Assembly (NCBI GenBank): GCA_023512835.1
Contig: CM042090.1
Coordinates: 18,506,356 to 18,570,355, forward strand
Length of the DNA: 64,000 bases
DNA from: Taxillus chinensis
Lineage: Eukaryota > Streptophyta > Magnoliopsida > Santalales > Loranthaceae
Direction of reading: 5' to 3'
The translations under genes were made by a program, and so were the position numbers. Below, piece by piece: positions 33,374 to 46,122 of this stretch (position 1 is its first letter; each line of letters opens with the position of its first letter). The notes under the pieces were generated by a model, which was not told the DNA's origin, ran no database searches, and saw nothing but the letters and a program-made list of their open reading frames with translations.

Positions 33374-36300
33374 TTCCGTCGCATCTTCGGCAGCGCAGAG
33401 TCGCGCCTGCGATTTTATTTCTCACCCCACAAGCACAGACACATCCTCTCCTCCTCCTCGTCCTTCTTCCTAATCCGATCACAGTTCGCGACTCCAGCGA
33501 CGAAGCTCTCCGCCAATTTCATGTAACAACCCTGGCTCGGCCCAAAACAACATGACAGGGCCTTCGGGCAGTCGTCGGATGCGGATTAATATTTAACCCT
33601 AGCATTAAAAATACTGAAATCAAATGCAACAGGAGGATGCAACGTCCAAACTCAATTCTAATACTGAAGACGTCATAATAAGAGCCACATCCAAAACAAG
33701 TAATTGCATAAATATGCGAACTCCTTAAAGTAATTGCAATAGTTTAGCTATATTCATAGCTAAAATAAAATTTAACAAAAACACTCCATGCAATAGCTTA
33801 ACATAAAATTATTGTTATATAAAGTTGCTTGAATCATTTTTGGTCCATCTTGCTTTTGTTATGGGCTGGCCCAATGTTCATTTCTTTGGTCCAATAGCAT
33901 GGGCTTTTATTTTATGTGGGCTTGTGTGTTTGGGCTAATTTATCTATTTGAATTTGGGCTAATGGCCCGTTCTAACACCCCTAGTGGGTATTTTTCTCAT
34001 CACACGACTCTGTCCCTTTTTTTTTGTAATTTTTATCTTTATTATTAGTAAAAGAATTATTAAGAAAAGCATATTTATTATTTAAATTAATTACGTTTTC
34101 TATTGTCTCTTTATTTCTAAAATTTTAACTTAAAATTATGATTTTAATATTTTAGCAAAAATACTATTCAAATCATTTGGCTTTAACTTTTTTTAATAAG
34201 TAATGTTATGTATTGCCAAAATTATAAAACAAACATGATAACATATTAGGTTATTGGGGAAAAAAAATAAAATCACAAAAAAATCACGACCATCTATATC
34301 AATTACATTTTTGCGATGATATTACTAGTCGGTTGTATATATTATTTTTTTTCTTATTTAATATATATTAAAACATCAAAAATTAGCAGCTATAATAATT
34401 ATAAAAGATAACCAATATAATTCCTTCAACATCATTACTTTTTTTTGTGATTGTAATTAAGATTACTTTTAAAATTATACGCGATTTTATGATATGAAAC
34501 AAGATCACAACCATAACATTCTTTCTTCAACGCCGAAGCCAACACCCTTCAAAGTTAAACCCCTTCAAAGGCACGTAAAACTTCATAATATTGTGTCAAA
34601 TGAAACGGGGCTGGCTTGTCATGTTTTCATTAGTTTTTTTTTTTTTTTGGCGGAAGGATAGGAGAGGTTCAGAATTGCTTAAAATAAAAAATTATATTTG
34701 TTACGTGGAAGATTTCATGAGAGAGAGAGAGAATCACTTCTCTACGTTTAAGACGTACGCATGCAACACGTGACAGGTGACACACTGGCATCAAAATCCC
34801 CGAATGGGATCTAACCAAGCTCTGTCCGCATCCGACAACTATAGCGATGTTTGGTTTTTACGCGTAGGACATCAAACTTCAGGATTTAAAGGAGGAAGAA
34901 ATTTGAAATTAATCAAATCAAAGCCAGACAGAGACTCATTGGTTGTATCGGAGCTGACAGTGGCAGATGGCTATGTTGACTTCGTCCACTTATTTTTGAT
35001 GTTTACCTCTTATTTTTAACTCAAATTTTGATCTTAAAAAAGTATTTATTTAATTTTAATTTTTAAACTTAATATACACATACACCATAGTTTATGAATT
35101 TTTAAAGACAAAAAAGGTACACTCTACCCAACCCTGCCAACAAATATGTCCCGACCGCAATTTAAATGCATGTCATAATAAACGTGCTCTCTGCTTTGGT
35201 TCCTTCAATCGCGAACCCCAGGAATGTGAATCCCATAATACTTGATGCCTCCAAGTTGTTTCCCTGCTGCCATCAACTCAACGATAGGTTTGCAATTGGG
35301 GAGGCAGCACAGGTACCGCAAACGTATGTGTGGATTCAAATTTATTTTTTAACTTATTTTTAATTATATTGTTAAATAATTTTTAATAATCTTATCATTA
35401 TAATTTAACACAAATATTTGAAGTAGTATTTTTAAAAAAACAATTAAAAATATTATAACTAAACTTACTCGTTTTAGTTTTATATATATGTATATATATA
35501 TATATATATTCAATATTAAATTTTAATAAAAAAACAGCATCAAAATAAATCGTAAATAAATTTAAATTTATTATTAAAAGATTAAGAAAACAATATAATT
35601 CGTATAATCGTAAATATAATGTTTTTGGTTATTAATAATAAAATATAATAAAATTTAAACGTTAAATTTTAGATCGAATATTTTAAAATTCAAATCAATT
35701 AAACCCAAATCCATCATATTCTATTTGGGAGTCGGGCACATTGTATTCTTATCCATGCTCCATATGTTCTGATCCTCTTATTCGATTCATTATTTGCTTT
35801 AGGAACTAAAATGGTAGTTATTAATGAACATATTTGTAAGTATGATTTGTCAACGTGCCAAATGGTTCACAAATAATTTATTTATTTATTTCCTCGCTTA
35901 TTTAACTATGATATAATTTATTTATTTATTTCCTCACTTATTTAATTTTATTATTATTCAAATTTAATTTTTCTATTAGTTATGGTTTTAAATATTATAC
36001 TGATATTAATGTTTTCTTATAAAAGTTAATAAACTAATAAATATACAATCAATAAAAATATTATAAATGTATTCATAATTCATTTACTATTATTTAGTTG
36101 TTATTAATTATTACCGTTTAAGAATATTAAGAGCAGATTTCTTATGTTAGTTTGTTTTCTTACATTTAAGGAAAAAAAGTTAAAAACAAAAGCCTCATCA
36201 ATTTTTTTTTTTTATTTTTTTTTTTTTTTTTTTTGATTTTGTGTTTCCCATTTTTTTTTTTTCTGTGGTGTGCGGTTATGACGGAGGAGTTCAAGTTCTT

Positions 36301-36435
36301 CACTCTATCGACCGCAGCTCTTCGCGGTCCACGCCTCGCCGCGAGCCGGATATGTGTAGGTCCTCTGCCTGCATATTTAACTATTATTATTTCATTCAGT
36401 ATTTTATTTAAGGTTCAGCCTATTTTTTGTGTGTT
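33374..36435. other. Intergenic region upstream of CSA
   Basis: CSA promoter and 5' UTR at the left, a possible solo LTR (separate entry), then AT-rich DNA. Small open frames at 34591-35363 have no recognisable domain. T-rich runs begin near 36202. Confidence 0.45.
33522..33977 (-). mobile_element. Possible solo LTR
   Basis: Read on the minus strand, a 456-bp segment begins TGTTAGAACGGGCC, continues with several GCCCAA motifs and ends GGGTTGTTACA. The TG…CA ends, short inverted TGTTA/TTACA-like termini and GCCCAA-rich start are typical of plant LTRs, especially Copia. No matching 5-bp target duplication was found (TTTCA on one side, CCCCT on the other), so it may be old or misdefined. It ends about 150 bp upstream of the CSA start codon. 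Confidence 0.35.
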
Positions 36436-37376
<941 letters not shown>

Positions 37377-38503
37377 GAACCCCACCTACCCTATATTTTA
37401 TTTTTTATAAGTATTTTTCATTAAGAAATACTATTTACTCTATATAATTAAAAATAATTTAAATATATAAAATTAGAAAGAAAAAAAATTGCCCTAATTC
37501 TTCTTACAGTTGGCGTGGGATTGCACTTCCACACCCACCCGTAGTCGGTAGATGTCAAATATATTCTATTCCATGCAGAGATACAGTTTCCGCGCAAAAT
37601 ATATATTTGAAAAGCGACCGCGACAGCATAATTTAATCTACGAGGTTGTAATATTTGGGTGGAGGGTTTTTTTTACGTTCTAAAAGCGTGGATTCTAATA
37701 TTAATATAATATAATTTTTTATTTTTCAAAAAGATTTTTTTTGAAAAATTATTTCTAATATTTTTATTTTAAAATTTAATTTTGACACGATGCCTTAAAT
37801 AATGTTGTTTTTTTTTCTATTTTTTTATCAAGCTCACCATTTTTTTTAAATTTATGGATTTTTTTTTTTAAAAATATATTGTTTAAAACATATTCTCATC
37901 TTACTAAATAAAAATTATTTTTAAAATTCAATATAAGTTAAAAATAAAGTACACAAATCAAAACATTCAATAAAACGGGAAAAAAAAAACATTAATATTG
38001 TGGGGGTCTTGGCGACGGATGTTCTCGTAGCATTCAATGACACTTTAAGTTCTTTCATTTTTTTTTCTTTCCCTTTTTTAAGGGGGGGCAGCCGGGCCGG
38101 GAGCGCATTTTCTTGACGGGGTTCAGGTGACATATTTTTCTATGTCCTTTTTGTTTTATGTTGTTTGCATTTATTTTAAATATACTCCCTTTAAACAAAA
38201 AAAAATTTAAAAATGAAATTGTTCTTTCACAGTTTTTTTTAAAATGATTTATTTTTTAAAAATCGAATCAAATCCGTTAGTATGCTTTTCTTGATAAACT
38301 TTTAACATGAATTAACATTGACAAAAAATGATATATTCCATGCATTATTTTGTGAATAGAGTAAAAATATAATGACATTTGAATTTTGTTCTTATTATTA
38401 AGAAATCAAGAAAAAAACAAAGAAAGCGACAAACGTTTTTGGATGACCATAAAATTATTTGTAGTACCTGAATTGATTTTATATACCGCAGCGGATTTAG
38501 TCC

Positions 38504-38538
<35 letters not shown>

Positions 38539-38640
38539 TGGTTGACGCCATGAGGGTGAGTGGTTTAAATTGACCCTGAAAAGTTGTTCCATCCCAGATT
38601 CCCATTTACCCAGTTGGCCCCATATAAAATTCACACACAG
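37377..38640. other. AT-rich intergenic region upstream of NPGR1
   Basis: No gene supported. (ATT)n lies at 38504-38539. The right end grades into the NPGR1 promoter and 5' untranslated region. Confidence 0.4.
38504..38539. repeat. (ATT)n microsatellite
   Basis: Trinucleotide ATT run of about 12 units upstream of NPGR1. Confidence 0.95.
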
Positions 38641-39365
38641 CAACAGCATTGCAGGGAGGTGCAGAGAATCTGTGGCCATGGGCGATACAGCGACTGAACC
38701 GCCCTGCCCTCCCCTCCCACACTAATGGGAGGAGTCAACAAAATGCAAATGGGGCGTGGTTTTCACCCATTTTTATTCACCACTCCTCACTCGCTTCGCT
38801 TCCCTCTAAAGTCCAAATCTGCAATGTAGAGAAAAACCAAAAGCGAGGGACGAGATCAAATGGTTTTTTGAGGAGCACTTTCCATCCACCCTCCAGATCA
38901 GAACCCACAAATTCTTCAGATATTTTTGTTTTAAGGTAAGCCCAAACCCAAAGGTCTGTTCTTTTTCTTTGCCGTGTTTTTAGCGCGCTTCGTTCTGTTC
39001 ATCACTTTTTTTTTCTTTTTTCTTTTTTTGGGTTTCTGCGTTTTAATAAAGTCTATGTGACCTTTTTTGACTTTTGGGTTGGTTGTACTGTTTCGATCAT
39101 ACAGTTCTCTGTTCGCGTTAAGGAAATTTGTTTTATGTTTGGGGATTTACTTACAACAGGTTGAGATGTGGTGGTGGCAATGTTGGCGGGTTTCATTCAT
39201 TGTTTGGGTAGATTAAATGTTACACCGAGTGTGGATATACCAAAAGGACTTGAATGAATTCAGATGCTCTTCATTTCTACTAATTTTTGATTCCCAAAAA
39301 AAAAAAAACACTTCTCAAACCAAAATTTCAAACCCATTTGGGAAAGAAAACATAAAATAAAAAAA
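38641..39365 (+). other. Probable NPGR1 5' UTR with an intron
   Basis: A strong donor AAG|GTAAGC stands at 38935/38936 after a GC-moderate leader-like stretch. Possible acceptors before the ATG are at about 39158 (ACAACAG) and 39262 (AATTCAG). I infer a 5' UTR intron; the transcription start is not visible. Confidence 0.4.
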
Positions 39366-42234
39366 ATGCTGTGTGCCTGCTCGGGAGAACAATTCAAGTT
39401 CGAAGATGCGCCGGAATCACCGGTGTCGCTGGCCACAAGGGATTTCTCGGCGAGTGGCCCGTCATCAAGGGCAAGGGATTGGGACTCAAAGCTTGAAGAT
39501 AGCCAGGTTGATGAAGCCGAATCCACTCTGAAGGAAGCACTTTCCTTAAATTATGAGGTGGGGAATTGGGTTTTTTTTTTTGGGTTTTGGTTTTGGTTTT
39601 GGTTTTGGTTTTGTTTTTGGTTTTGGTTATTTTGTTTTGTTCGAGCTCGTTGAGGTAATGGATTTTAATTGGTTTGGCGTGGGTTACAGGAAGCCAGGGC
39701 ATTGCTGGGGAGGCTTGAATACCAGAGAGGGAATTTTGATGCTGCTCTTCAGGTGTTCCATGGCATTGACATTAGAGCCTTGACCCCAAGAATAACCAAG
39801 GCTATAGCTGAGAGAACCGGGCAACAAAAACCGCGTCCGAAAGGCGATAGCTTGCTTGGTAGTGGCATGTCGATGCATTCGGTGAGCTTGCTTCTCGAAG
39901 CAATCCTACTTAAATCAAAATCACTAGAGGAGCTTGGAAAGTCTACGGGTATGACCTCTCCTCTAACAAGCATCTCTGTTTGCTGTCTAGAAGCTCACAG
40001 ATACAGTGCATTATTGTCTACGCTAACCACATCTGAATGGCATCAGTTTGACATATCTTTTAATTTTAGCCACCGTTTGACATATCTTTGCATTATATCT
40101 TCTAAGTACTCATTCATTCTGCACATCTCTGTTTGCATTATTAATGGAGCCACCGTTTGACATATATCTTTTGTATTTTTGGGTTCAAAATGTTCAAAAA
40201 TAAAATAAGATTCTCTTACTTCTGTGATTCTAAAACATCAGAGGCTGCGAGGGAGTGCAAGATAATTCTGGATACGGTTGAAACTGCACTTCCCAATGGA
40301 ATGCCTGAGGACATCGGTGAAGACTGCAAGTTGCAGGAGATACTTCACAAAGCACTGGAGTTGCTTCCCAAGCTGTGGATACGAGCAGGTTCGCTTGGTG
40401 AATCCATCACAGCATACCGCCGGGCACTAGTGAAGCCCTGGAATCTGGATCCCCAAAGGCTAGCTCATGTCCAAAAAGACTTGGCTTCCATATTGCTCTA
40501 TGGTGGCTTTCAAGCAAGCCTTCCTGAACAATGGGCTGTAGCTGGTCCAAAAGATAACACTGAGGAAGCTATCCTTCTGTTGTTTATACTCATGTCGAAA
40601 ATTGCATATCAGGAGATAGGATGGGACCCAGAAATAATGGATCATCTGAGTTTTGCACTCACCATTTCTGGGCATTTTGAACAACTAGCAGATCATGTGG
40701 AGCAGGCCCTGCCAGGCTTCTATGACCGAGCTGAGAGGTGGTACATTTTGGCTCTTTGTTATAGTGCAGCAGATCAAAATGAAGCTGCTTTGAATCTTCT
40801 AAAACAAATTTTGAATTGCTCCAAAGCAACGCAGAATCCTCATTTGCCTTCTCTTTTATTTGGAGCGAAGTTGTGTTCAACAGACGTAAAGCATGCCCAT
40901 GAAGGCGTAAATTTTGCACGTAAAGTGATTGACTTCGCCAGGGACAAGCATTTCATGAATCGAGCCTATATGTTGCTTGGTATTTGCTATGGGTGTTCAG
41001 CACGGACATCTATATCAGATTCAGAAAGGGCTGAATTCCATAGAAAATCCTTGAGCTATTTACACAATGCCACTCTCATCGATAATGGTAAGTATGACCC
41101 TGAAATAATTTTCAACCTTGGGGTGGAAAATGCCATCCAAAGGAACATAGATGCTGCTTTTCAATATGTGATGATGTACTCTGATATGGTGGCTGAGAGC
41201 TCGGGAAGAGGCTGGAAACTATTGTCTCTCATAATGTCTGCTGAGAAACAATTTGAAGATGCCGAGGCCATAGTTGACATCGCTTTGGATCAGGTGGGTG
41301 TGGTCGATGGGTTAGAACTTCTTCGATTGAGAGCAGTGCTACAGATTGCGAGGGAACAGCCCCAGCAAGCCATGGAAACATACAGAACCTTGCTAGCACA
41401 GATCCAAGCACAGAGGGAGGAATTCCACGCTAGGAATTGTGAGGTGTGCAGAATGAATGAGTACTTACACATGAAAATTCTTTGAGACGGCTTTTGTTCT
41501 TACTCAAGTTATTGTTCTGTTCGCAGGTAGTATCCAATAGGAACTTGGAAATAGAAGCTTGGCAGGATTTGGCAAGCATTTACACAAAGCTAGAGCTATG
41601 GCAAGACGCAGAATTCTGTGTAGACAAAGTGAAATTGATGCAATTTTATTCTCCCAGAAATTGGCACGCTACAGGTAGGAAGGTCGCTTCTTCCACTTTT
41701 TTTTAACTTCAGACTGGCAACAATTGAACCATGTACTACCCGAGATACACCGTGAAACACAGAATTTGCTGAAAATTGCAATATTATCATCAATTAACAA
41801 TGAATTTACTTGAAATGATGAAGTTATCGCCCTTTTAACAATGCATTTTGTGGTGTTTTATTTGGTCGTACACTTAATGACTCTACAGTTGAGTTTGTAA
41901 TCGTATTCCTATCCCACTTGTAGGTATGTTGTTGGAAGCGCAATCTCTATACAAAGAAGCCCTTGTTTCCTTCTCATTTGCCTTGTCTATAGAGCCAGAC
42001 TTTGTCCCCAGTATGGTTTCAACTGCAGCTGTACTGATCAAGCTCGGAAACCAATTGTTCCCGATTGCAAGAAGCTTTCTGATGAATGCTCTGAGGTTAG
42101 AGCCCACGAATCACGAAGCATGGTTCAGCCTTGGCCAGGTTTCAAAAATGGAGGGCTTGTTGGAACAGGCTGCAGACTTCTTCCAAGCTGCCCATGAGCT
42201 CAAGGAGTCGGCTCCTATTCAAAGTTTTGTCTGA
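39366..42234 (+). CDS. NPGR1: TPR calmodulin-binding protein NPGR1 (No Pollen Germination Related 1)
   Basis: Five exons: 39366-39557, 39690-39948, 40242-41443, 41527-41674, 41924-42234. All are GT-AG with continuous frame; product 703 aa, the family length. The N-terminus MLCACSGEQFKFEDAPESP and the next block SLATRDFSASG are NPGR1 signatures. Tetratricopeptide repeats occur near the start (VDEAESTLKEALSLNYEEAR, ALLGRLEYQRGNFDAALQVF), through the middle (YILALCYSAADQNEAALNLL) and at the C-terminus (IEAWQDLASIYTKLELWQDA, EALVSFSFALSIEPDFVPSM, EAWFSLGQVSKMEGLLEQAA). NPG-family proteins bind calmodulin and join a plasma-membrane complex with the PI4Kalpha1 lipid kinase and the HYC and EFOP subunits. 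NPG1 itself is needed for pollen germination; NPGR1 and NPGR2 are broadly expressed. Intron 1 holds a TTTTGG repeat (39580-39630). Intron 2 holds a GCCACCGTTTGACATAT direct repeat (40069 and 40149). Confidence 0.93.
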
Positions 42235-43406
42235 CGGCAGCTGCGAAACCATTTTACAATAGGCAGGTTCTAAGAACAGATTACAGAATTAGTTTTGGTT
42301 TTTTTCTCCTTTTACGACAGCTGGACAGAGATGATAGCTCCGTTTGTTGAAACGAGTAGCTTTCCTTCTTTTAATACCAGAAGTCAGTTAAGTAAAAATT
42401 GCATAATTAACAAATTTAATGAATTATTGTATGGCTTGAGATTGATTATCTTTTGAAAAAGGAAAACAAAAAACAAAAACAAAGGTAAAAGGCACATGAT
42501 TTTTCTATTTCTACGCTATCACATGAATATGACAAATTTAATACAAGAAGTCATTTAGAGAAGAAAAAAATACTGCATAAATAATCAATTTAATACATTA
42601 TTATATGATTAGATTCATTATTTTTTGAAAAAAAAAAAGTAAAAGGTAAAAAGAAAAAACATAAACCTACATCATACACATGATTTTCAATTTCAAGAGT
42701 AACATGAATATAGCACATTTACATAGAGCATGTACACAGTTGCTGCATGGGGAAGAACCGATAACTTCGCGCTCCCAAAACAAGGCCAGCTTACGAGAAG
42801 GGATGACAGCTGGCTCCTATTGTAAGCACTGGAAAGCAAAAGCACAGAACTATATAATGAATACAGACAACAAAGCAAAGAAAACTCCCTACCCCGGTTT
42901 GGTACTGCATAAAAAGTTCTGCAATTTTGTTAACATTCTAAACATATCAACAATTTAGCATATTTTGATTCGATTTTCATTTAACCACAAGGTGGTGACT
43001 CAACTTTACTGGACAATCTAAACATGTGGTCTCTGTATCTTTTTCCAGTTTATTTTAATTTCTTGTTACTATACCTCCCTCCCTCAGCAGTGGCCAAACC
43101 ACCAATGTGACACACAATAACAGATTCAGACCGTTAAGTCAAATATTTTTGTTTTGTAATTTATTAACTCATACAAAAACTTGTCTTTGAGTAGAAGCTC
43201 ATCCTATCTGCCTCCCTCCCTCTTCCAGCCCTTGAAAAGTTAACTTCATATTTTTTTCTTTTTAAATCCCTTTTTATAATTGATACAAAGAACAGAAATG
43301 GCCAAAGTATCATGTAATAATAACATCAAACGATTGAGTCAAATAAAAATTGTTCAGGAATTATTAACTCACACAAAAACTTGTCTTTGAGGAGAAGTTA
43401 AACCCC
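42235..43406. other. Convergent 3' flanks of NPGR1 and the SVIP-like gene
   Basis: NPGR1 (rightward) and the SVIP-like gene (leftward) converge here. No further gene is supported. Two similar stretches at about 42475-42545 and 42600-42690 share A-rich sequence followed by ACATGATTTT. Confidence 0.5.
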
Positions 43407-43430
43407 TCATCCCATCTGCCACTGCAACAC
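43087..43430. repeat. 200-bp-period tandem duplication including SVIP terminal exon
   Basis: Copies at about 43087-43217 and 43295-43424 share TGGCCAAA, ATTCAGACCGTTAAGTC versus ATCAAACGATTGAGTC, then TTATTAACTCA-ACAAAAACT and TGTCTTTGAG-AGAAG, offset by exactly 200 bp over the best-matching part. The right-hand copy holds the last coding exon of the SVIP-like gene. The left-hand copy holds a mutated version of it. Confidence 0.75.
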
Positions 43431-45719
43431 GAAGACCAAACGATTAAGTAGACACAAACATTATTTCTGGAGAAATACTCAAAGTCATACAATACGTCAA
43501 ACTCCAAATATATAGATACAGGGAGCTACAACATTATAACAGGATGTGATATAACATTAACAGTCTCCCAGTAATATAGATTTTATAATCTAAAATAAAA
43601 CACAATTGTATAACACCAAAAAAAAAAAAAAAAACGTTACTGGTAAACAAGGACCCTCAATAGGTCAATTATAAGAATACTACCTTGAGAACCGGTCCAT
43701 CTTTGTTAGGGCTCGCAGATTTCTTTGCAATTGCTGCCTGCTGTGCACGTGCAGCTCTTCCAGCAGCAGATTGTTCAAATTGCTCTTGCCTACAGTTATA
43801 ATTGTAATAAAAATTGGTCTATTAATTTCAAGTAGGATAGCATCCTAATGGCAAGCAGGCATATCCAATGACAAGGCATCATGAGTATATCAATTCACAA
43901 ACTCTTGGTAGAGTGTTCAGATTTACTTTTAATGTGAAACCTGATAAGTTAAAAGCAATTGAAATGGTTAGGATTCCAAACCATATATGGTTCGCATACA
44001 TGATTGAATTGTTTTATGTAAGAAATTGATGAACCAAGGATTATGTGTCAGAAAGAGACAAGGAAATCAATGAATGACAGGTAATAGTCAAACAAAGTCG
44101 GTATTTGGAAGAATGTACTAACACATGCGCACCTGCCCATTTGTGGGGGGGGGGGGGGGGGTGTGGGTGGTTGTGAATAAAAAGAAGACAGGTAAACACA
44201 AATAAAGGTGCAAAAACTCGGTGGGCGCAAGCTTTGTGCTTTGTTTAGTGCTAGGTGAGGCGAGGTCCGTAAAGCCCACAAAAAAGTGACTCTGAATCTT
44301 TGGGTAGGAGGCAAGGATGAAAGCCCGAGCCTCTCTCTCATCCAGCCAAGTCCTTCTTATCTTTCTCTGCCGCTGCAACTGCCGAACTGTACGTACCCTT
44401 TTTTAAAAATTTCTTTTTGGTGTCAGTGTCACCTGCTTCCTCTTCTTCTTCTCTCCTGCTACAATGCTGCCTGCCATAGGTTTTATTTTTTTTGGTGGCT
44501 GATATAAGATATGTTTGAGAAAGTGATGGCACGAATCGGGGAGGCTAATGTTGTTGAAGTCATAACAGATAGTGATGTTGAGGGTAAGTGAGGATGATGA
44601 TGATGATTTTGTTGTTTTTCTTGAAGAAGATGATGTTTAGATTCATTCTATGTATTGACAATTGAGTTTAGTAGTTAATCATTTTGAACTTTTGTGCTTT
44701 AAACTTTTAAGTTATAATTGAGAATATTCATTTTTTTATGTCTAAATTGAATCAATTGATTTGATTATTTTATTGGCAGCCAATCAAGTATTTTAGAATT
44801 ATTTTTATAAAAATATCAGTCTCACTTCCTTTGAGGCTACGCTTTTTTTTTTTTGCACCTTGCACCTAGGTATGCTTTGAGTGCACTTTACACCTTTAAT
44901 AACTATGGGTAAACACATGATAAGCTGTTGTGCAAAGTTTCCCTACAACCATCTTGGACCCAAATTGATAAATTTTAAGTGTAGATGATTCAAATTATTC
45001 TACTTCTGAAGGTAATAATTTCAGCTTTAAGACAAACATCATGGCTACTAATCTTGTACTTAATAGACATTAGGGTAAACCGTTTTTAAAATATACTTAC
45101 TATCGTTTTCTCCTGCAATTCTATTAAACATGTACATTTTAAGTTTCTTTAAAGCATCTATCAAATACTCCTCAGAAAAAACAAAGAAGTTATAAGTATT
45201 CAGCACCCTCGATTCCAATTTCCAACAAATCCTAAAATAGGACACACATTAGCACTTGCACTGCGGGTGATTACCCAATAATGACAGTATTTACCCAGAA
45301 AAAATGTAACACGACAAGAATTAACAGCTACATGTTTCTAAAACGCTCCTTAAAAACCCACAAGCATTTCAATACCAAATATAAAAGGAGACATCATGGG
45401 AATCACTTAATACAAACACAGTTCTGTTCCAGAACAAGCCTATAAAATTTAATCGGCTTTAATTTCCATGGAATTCAAAATCAAAATAATTGGATAATAC
45501 CATGTCTTCTGGGAGCGAGGCAACAGACAGACAGTTGACCTCAATCCTTCCTAAAAGGTAAGACTAATCGAACGAAATCGAACAATCGACCCGATCGAGA
45601 GACCGCACGTACCTTCTCTGAGCGGCTTCGGCAGCTTTGGCGCGAGCTTCTGCAGATGACAGGCGCTCTTCCTCTCTCGCCTCCTCGCTTTGTCCGAAGC
45701 AAGAACAACAAAACCCCAT
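43407..45719 (-). CDS. Small VCP/p97(CDC48)-interacting protein, SVIP-like
   Basis: Three exons, 45613-45719, 43684-43789 and 43407-43421 (a 15-nt terminal exon coding WQMG and stop), give 75 aa. The N-terminus MGFCCSCFG fits N-myristoylation at Gly2 plus palmitoylation at nearby cysteines, implying membrane attachment. Residues 26-36 read RAKAAEAAQRR, an exact match to the VCP-interacting motif RX5AAX2R, in the same context as animal SVIP. The following helix (QEQFEQSAAGRAARAQQAA) is Ala/Gln-rich, and the protein ends VLKWQMG. Animal SVIP recruits p97/VCP to membranes and inhibits ER-associated degradation. A similar role with plant CDC48 is inference. Each exon was recovered by splice-site and frame logic, because the protein is too short for standard open-frame detection. 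Intron 1 (1.8 kb) contains a hAT relic and a poly-G tract. Confidence 0.82.
44147..44161. repeat. Poly-G tract
   Basis: About 15 consecutive G in intron 1 of the SVIP-like gene, close to the hAT relic. Confidence 0.9.
44204..44897 (+). mobile_element. Deletion-derivative hAT transposon relic
   Basis: Ends carry an imperfect inverted pair: AAAGGTGCAAA at 44204 and, read in reverse from 44897, AAAGGTGTAAA. Inside, the plus strand encodes MFEKVMARIGEANVVEVITD (about 44512-44571), the DUF659 motif of plant hAT transposases. It is followed within 100 bp by an acidic tail, SEDDDDDFVVFLEEDDV and stop, in another frame. The rest of the transposase is missing, so this is an internally deleted, inactive copy. 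No clear 8-bp target duplication is visible. It lies in antisense orientation within intron 1 of the SVIP-like gene. Confidence 0.55.
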
Positions 45720-46082
45720 TGCCTGAAGCTGTCGCCCCACCTTGGCACCTCCTTCGTGTCTCTCACTCGCGTATCTGTGGTTTGCGGATTAAAAACACCA
45801 AATAGGTTGGTTCGCGGATTCAAAACTCAATTATGTTTTCAAATTATGAAATCGTAATTTAATATAATTAATATGTTAATTGTGTTTTAAAATGCATTAG
45901 TTTTTTTAATTAATTTTAAAAATAATTTAATTATTTTTTTCCATTTTTTTCTACTTTATTTTATGGGTTCACCTTTTAAATTTAATTTATAAAAAAAATA
46001 TTTTAGAAATATATTTCCTCTCATATAAAATACAATTTATTTTTAAGTTTTTTAGAATTTCAATAGAAAATCAAAATTATAA

Positions 46083-46122
<40 letters not shown>

